Below, piece by piece: positions 61,976-64,000 of a DNA stretch of 64,000 nt. The DNA is from CATOSP01 sp965197545 (GTDB lineage: Bacteria; Chloroflexota; Dehalococcoidia; Lucifugimonadales; UBA3495): NCBI GenBank assembly GCA_965197545.1, contig CBDANJ010000008.1:2418001-2482000 (forward strand), written 5' to 3'. How positions within the stretch are numbered: the stretch's first letter is position 1; the number at the start of each line of letters is the position of its first letter. The translations under genes were made by a program, and so were the position numbers. Under the pieces are notes generated by a model, which saw nothing but the letters and a program-made list of their open reading frames with translations, did no database searches and was not told the origin of the DNA.

Positions 61976-62773
61976 ATGACTTACGAGAACCTGGCCATTG
62001 ACTGGGATGGCCAGATCGCCGTCGTTACCCTAAACCGCCCGGAAAAGCTAAACGCCATAAATCGGGAGCTTCACCTGGAGATGATGGAGGCTTGCCGGGA
62101 ACTTCGGGACGACGACAGCGTTAGGGTTGTCATTTTCACCGGGGAGGGGCGCGGGTTTTGCTCCGGCGCCGACATCACCAGCGGCCGGACCAATAACGAA
62201 CATCCCAGCCGTGGCGAACGCCTCGATGAATACAATTGGGTCGGCAGACAGGCCATGATGGTCTATCGCGGCCTGGATAAGCCCTCAATAGCCGCCGTCA
62301 ACGGCGTGGCCGCCGGAGCGGGTATGGGGCTTGCATTGGCGTGCGACATGCGGGTCGGCTGCGAAAACTCCCGGTTTAAGACGGTGTTCATTGAACGCCA
62401 TCTCAGCCCCGACTCTGGGTTGTCTTACTTTTTGCCAAGAATAGTGGGGGTGAGCCGGGCGTTCGACCTCGTCTTCACCAGCCGCAACGTGGATGCTGAC
62501 GAAGCCTACCGGCTGGGCCTATTGGACCGGATGACTACCGCGGATAACCTAATGGAGGAAGCCAAGGAACTAGCCCGGCAGATTGCCTTCTGGCCTCCGG
62601 TGGCGATGCAGATGTCAAAGCGGGCATTGCAGCGCAGCTTGGAGACCGACCTGGAAGACCAGCTCGAATACGAGACCCACAGCATCGTTTTTGCCCGGCG
62701 AGCCCCCCACGACGTGGAGGAGTCGGCGGCGTCCTTCCGCGAGCGTCGTCCGCCGGTATTTACCGGGGAATAA
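61976..62773 (+). CDS. Enoyl-CoA hydratase/isomerase family protein
   Basis: This 265-residue crotonase-fold protein has IAVVTLNRPEKLNAINRELH, then VIFTGEGRGFCSGADITSGR with the oxyanion-hole Ala-Gly-Ala (GAD), and AAVNGVAAGAGMGLALACDM (second oxyanion Gly). FKTVFIERHLSPDSGLSYFL carries the Glu region; many hydratases have PELG or PEIG here, while this one has DSGLSYFL, so isomerase or thioesterase activity is possible. TTGGAGGTATGAG precedes the ATG. It is probably part of beta-oxidation of the acyl-CoA products of the CoA-transferases, by family analogy. Confidence 0.9.
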   Translation: MTYENLAIDWDGQIAVVTLNRPEKLNAINRELHLEMMEACRELRDDDSVRVVIFTGEGRGFCSGADITSGRTNNEHPSRGERLDEYNWVGRQAMMVYRGLDKPSIAAVNGVAAGAGMGLALACDMRVGCENSRFKTVFIERHLSPDSGLSYFLPRIVGVSRAFDLVFTSRNVDADEAYRLGLLDRMTTADNLMEEAKELARQIAFWPPVAMQMSKRALQRSLETDLEDQLEYETHSIVFARRAPHDVEESAASFRERRPPVFTGE

Positions 62774-62826
62774 CGCCTATCCCCCTCCTTTTAGCCACCA
62801 TCCCTTCGAACGTGGGGACGTGGCGG

Positions 62827-64000
62827 CTAGAGGTCGAAGAGCACTCCGGGGTTCAGGATGCCGTTGGGGTCCACCGTCCGTTTGACTGCCTTCAGTGCTT
62901 CGGCAAATGGGGCGGGGCGTTGCTCCTGGTACCAGGGTTTGTGGAGCTTGCCAACGGCGTGGTGGTGAGTGATGGTGCCCCCGGCGGCAATAATCGCGTC
63001 GGATGCCGCCTGCTTGATCTCCTCGTACATTTCCAGTTCCGCGCCTACTTTGCCCAGCCCGGAAAAGGTGAAATAGGGGGCCGGTCCGTCGGGGTAGACG
63101 TGGGTGAACCGGCAACTGACCGCGCCGCCCAGGCAGATGCGGTCCATAGAGCTTTGCAGGGCTTCACGTACCGCTGCGTCCAGTTGCGGCCAGCGGTCCC
63201 AGGTGATGGCGGTCTCCACCGTTTCTTCCACCACTCCCAGTCCGCTGGTGATGTTTTTGTTGTAGGGCGCTCTGAGAAATGAGTCGCGCCACGTTCCAAC
63301 CGCGCCTCTCCGGCCCGTGCGGGTGGTCTCGTCTCCCGACACGAGGATGTCATCGTCGTTTATCGAGCCGCCCGCTTCCCGGGCAAGGGCCACGGCCTGG
63401 CGTATGGCTTCACTCTGGGGGACGTTCGCCGACTCGAATCCGATGACCAGCAAGGCCTGTTGGCCTTCCAGCCCCGCCGCCGCGGCGGCCTCGCCGGGGT
63501 CCAGTAACCGGCAGTTGGCCGGCCATAGCTTGGACTGGACGATGTGGCGCACACCCTCCGCGCCTGCCTCGAAGGACGGGTAGGTCACCCCGGCAGAAGC
63601 CCGGTAACGTGGCCTGGCCTGGATGCGCATCCACGCCTCGGTGATGATGCCCAGAGTGCCCTCGCTGCCCATCACCATCCGGTCAGGGCTGGGTCCGGCG
63701 CCGCTCCCGGGCAGCCGCCTGGATTCCCAAACACCCGATGGTGTGACCATTCGGACCGATTCCACGAAGTCGTCGATGTGGGTGTGGTTGGTGGCGTAGT
63801 GGCCACCGGAACGGGTCGCGATCCAACCCCCCAACGTGGAGTATTCGAAACTCTGGGGGAAGTGCCGCAAGGTGTAGCCGTGAGGCCGCAACTGGTCCTC
63901 CAAGGCCGGTCCGTATGCCCCGCCTTGGATTCGGGCGGCGCGGGAGACCTCGTCGATCTCCAGGACCTTATCGAAGGCCGACATGTCTATGGTCACCACA
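62827..64000 (-). CDS. FAD-linked oxidase, alkyl-DHAP-synthase-like, N-terminus outside window
   Basis: At least 390 residues are open to the right edge of the window, so the start is not included. The PCMH FAD-binding region has TLRHFPQSFEYSTLGGWIAT and RSGGHYATNHTHIDD, and VMGSEGTLGIITEAWMRI follows. The C-terminal cap has ISHHHAVGKLHKPWY-type sequence (THHHAVGKLHKPWYQEQRP) with the conserved His triplet and ends VDPNGILNPGVLFDL. The HHH motif and overall arrangement resemble alkyldihydroxyacetonephosphate synthase-like and related flavoproteins. The substrate is unknown; a role in ether-lipid or hydroxyacid metabolism is possible. Confidence 0.85.
   Translation of the reverse strand, partial: VVTIDMSAFDKVLEIDEVSRAARIQGGAYGPALEDQLRPHGYTLRHFPQSFEYSTLGGWIATRSGGHYATNHTHIDDFVESVRMVTPSGVWESRRLPGSGAGPSPDRMVMGSEGTLGIITEAWMRIQARPRYRASAGVTYPSFEAGAEGVRHIVQSKLWPANCRLLDPGEAAAAAGLEGQQALLVIGFESANVPQSEAIRQAVALAREAGGSINDDDILVSGDETTRTGRRGAVGTWRDSFLRAPYNKNITSGLGVVEETVETAITWDRWPQLDAAVREALQSSMDRICLGGAVSCRFTHVYPDGPAPYFTFSGLGKVGAELEMYEEIKQAASDAIIAAGGTITHHHAVGKLHKPWYQEQRPAPFAEALKAVKRTVDPNGILNPGVLFDL

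Noticed and set aside
1..64000. CRISPR arrays, rRNA, tRNA or origin sequences
   Set aside because: No regularly spaced direct repeats, rRNA-like stretches, complete tRNA cloverleafs or DnaA-box clusters were noticed while reading; a covariance-model search would be decisive.

Overview
The window is about 60% GC and carries genes on both strands. Its catabolic repertoire points to SAR202-type or Dehalococcoidia-like Chloroflexota: a luciferase-like monooxygenase, several class III CoA-transferases, a Rieske dioxygenase with its dehydrogenase, an amidohydrolase, a FAH-family hydrolase, two FAD-linked oxidases, and a DUF35 plus thiolase-like pair. The compact cysS-ispF-ispD-PIN/TRAM block fits the same assignment. 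This is inference from gene content; there is no rRNA, and I see no tRNA.

Layout. 1-13.4 kb is dominated by mobile elements (decayed IS630, IS5, IS1380, a second IS5, IS701). Between them lie a truncated FN3/cadherin/FG-GAP gene, a broken secreted phospholipase A2-PPC gene with lipoprotein and membrane-protein neighbours, a FAH-family hydrolase and a hicAB toxin-antitoxin pair. 13.4-31.5 kb is mainly catabolic: amidohydrolase, DUF1800-DUF1501-NHL operon, a fused double CoA-transferase, HAD protein, DUF35/thiolase-like pair, MidA-type methyltransferase, a carboxymuconolactone decarboxylase-like protein and two tandem CoA-transferases. 31.5-42.8 kb holds two nearly identical NHL-repeat genes about 6.5 kb apart, a decayed cadherin/FN3/Calx-beta gene, an M24 creatinase-like protein, a VOC protein, a SurA-like exported protein, and the cluster of Rieske alpha, beta and SDR dehydrogenase genes. 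42.8-58.6 kb is bracketed by two apparently identical, inverted IS110 copies. Inside are an HTH-inositol-phosphate-synthase fusion, a VOC protein, a D-2-hydroxyacid dehydrogenase, an ornithine-cyclodeaminase-like protein, a FAD-linked oxidase, the housekeeping block cysS-ispF-ispD-PIN/TRAM and an IS66 element. 58.6-64 kb holds a decayed ISAs1 element, a MITE, an M20 peptidase, a TPR protein, an enoyl-CoA hydratase and a FAD-linked oxidase cut by the window edge.

How it works together. The accessory metabolism looks like uptake and stepwise oxidation of recalcitrant organic acids and aromatics, using CoA activation, ring hydroxylation and dehydrogenation, hydratase, retro-aldol cleavage and flavin oxidation. 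The mobile fraction is mostly fossil: every transposase except IS110 is frameshifted. There are also several non-autonomous elements (MITEs) with intact target duplications, plus a roughly 25-bp palindromic element that has inserted repeatedly into transposase genes.

Most interesting points: (1) the HTH-inositol-phosphate-synthase fusion, whose start codon coincides with the predicted transcription start of a TTGACG-17-TAATAT promoter that has a 17-bp palindrome in its spacer; (2) the paired IS110 copies with a 265-bp non-coding left end, a candidate bridge RNA; (3) the palindromic element inside four different transposase families; (4) MITEs derived from IS66-like and IS5-like elements with exact target duplications.
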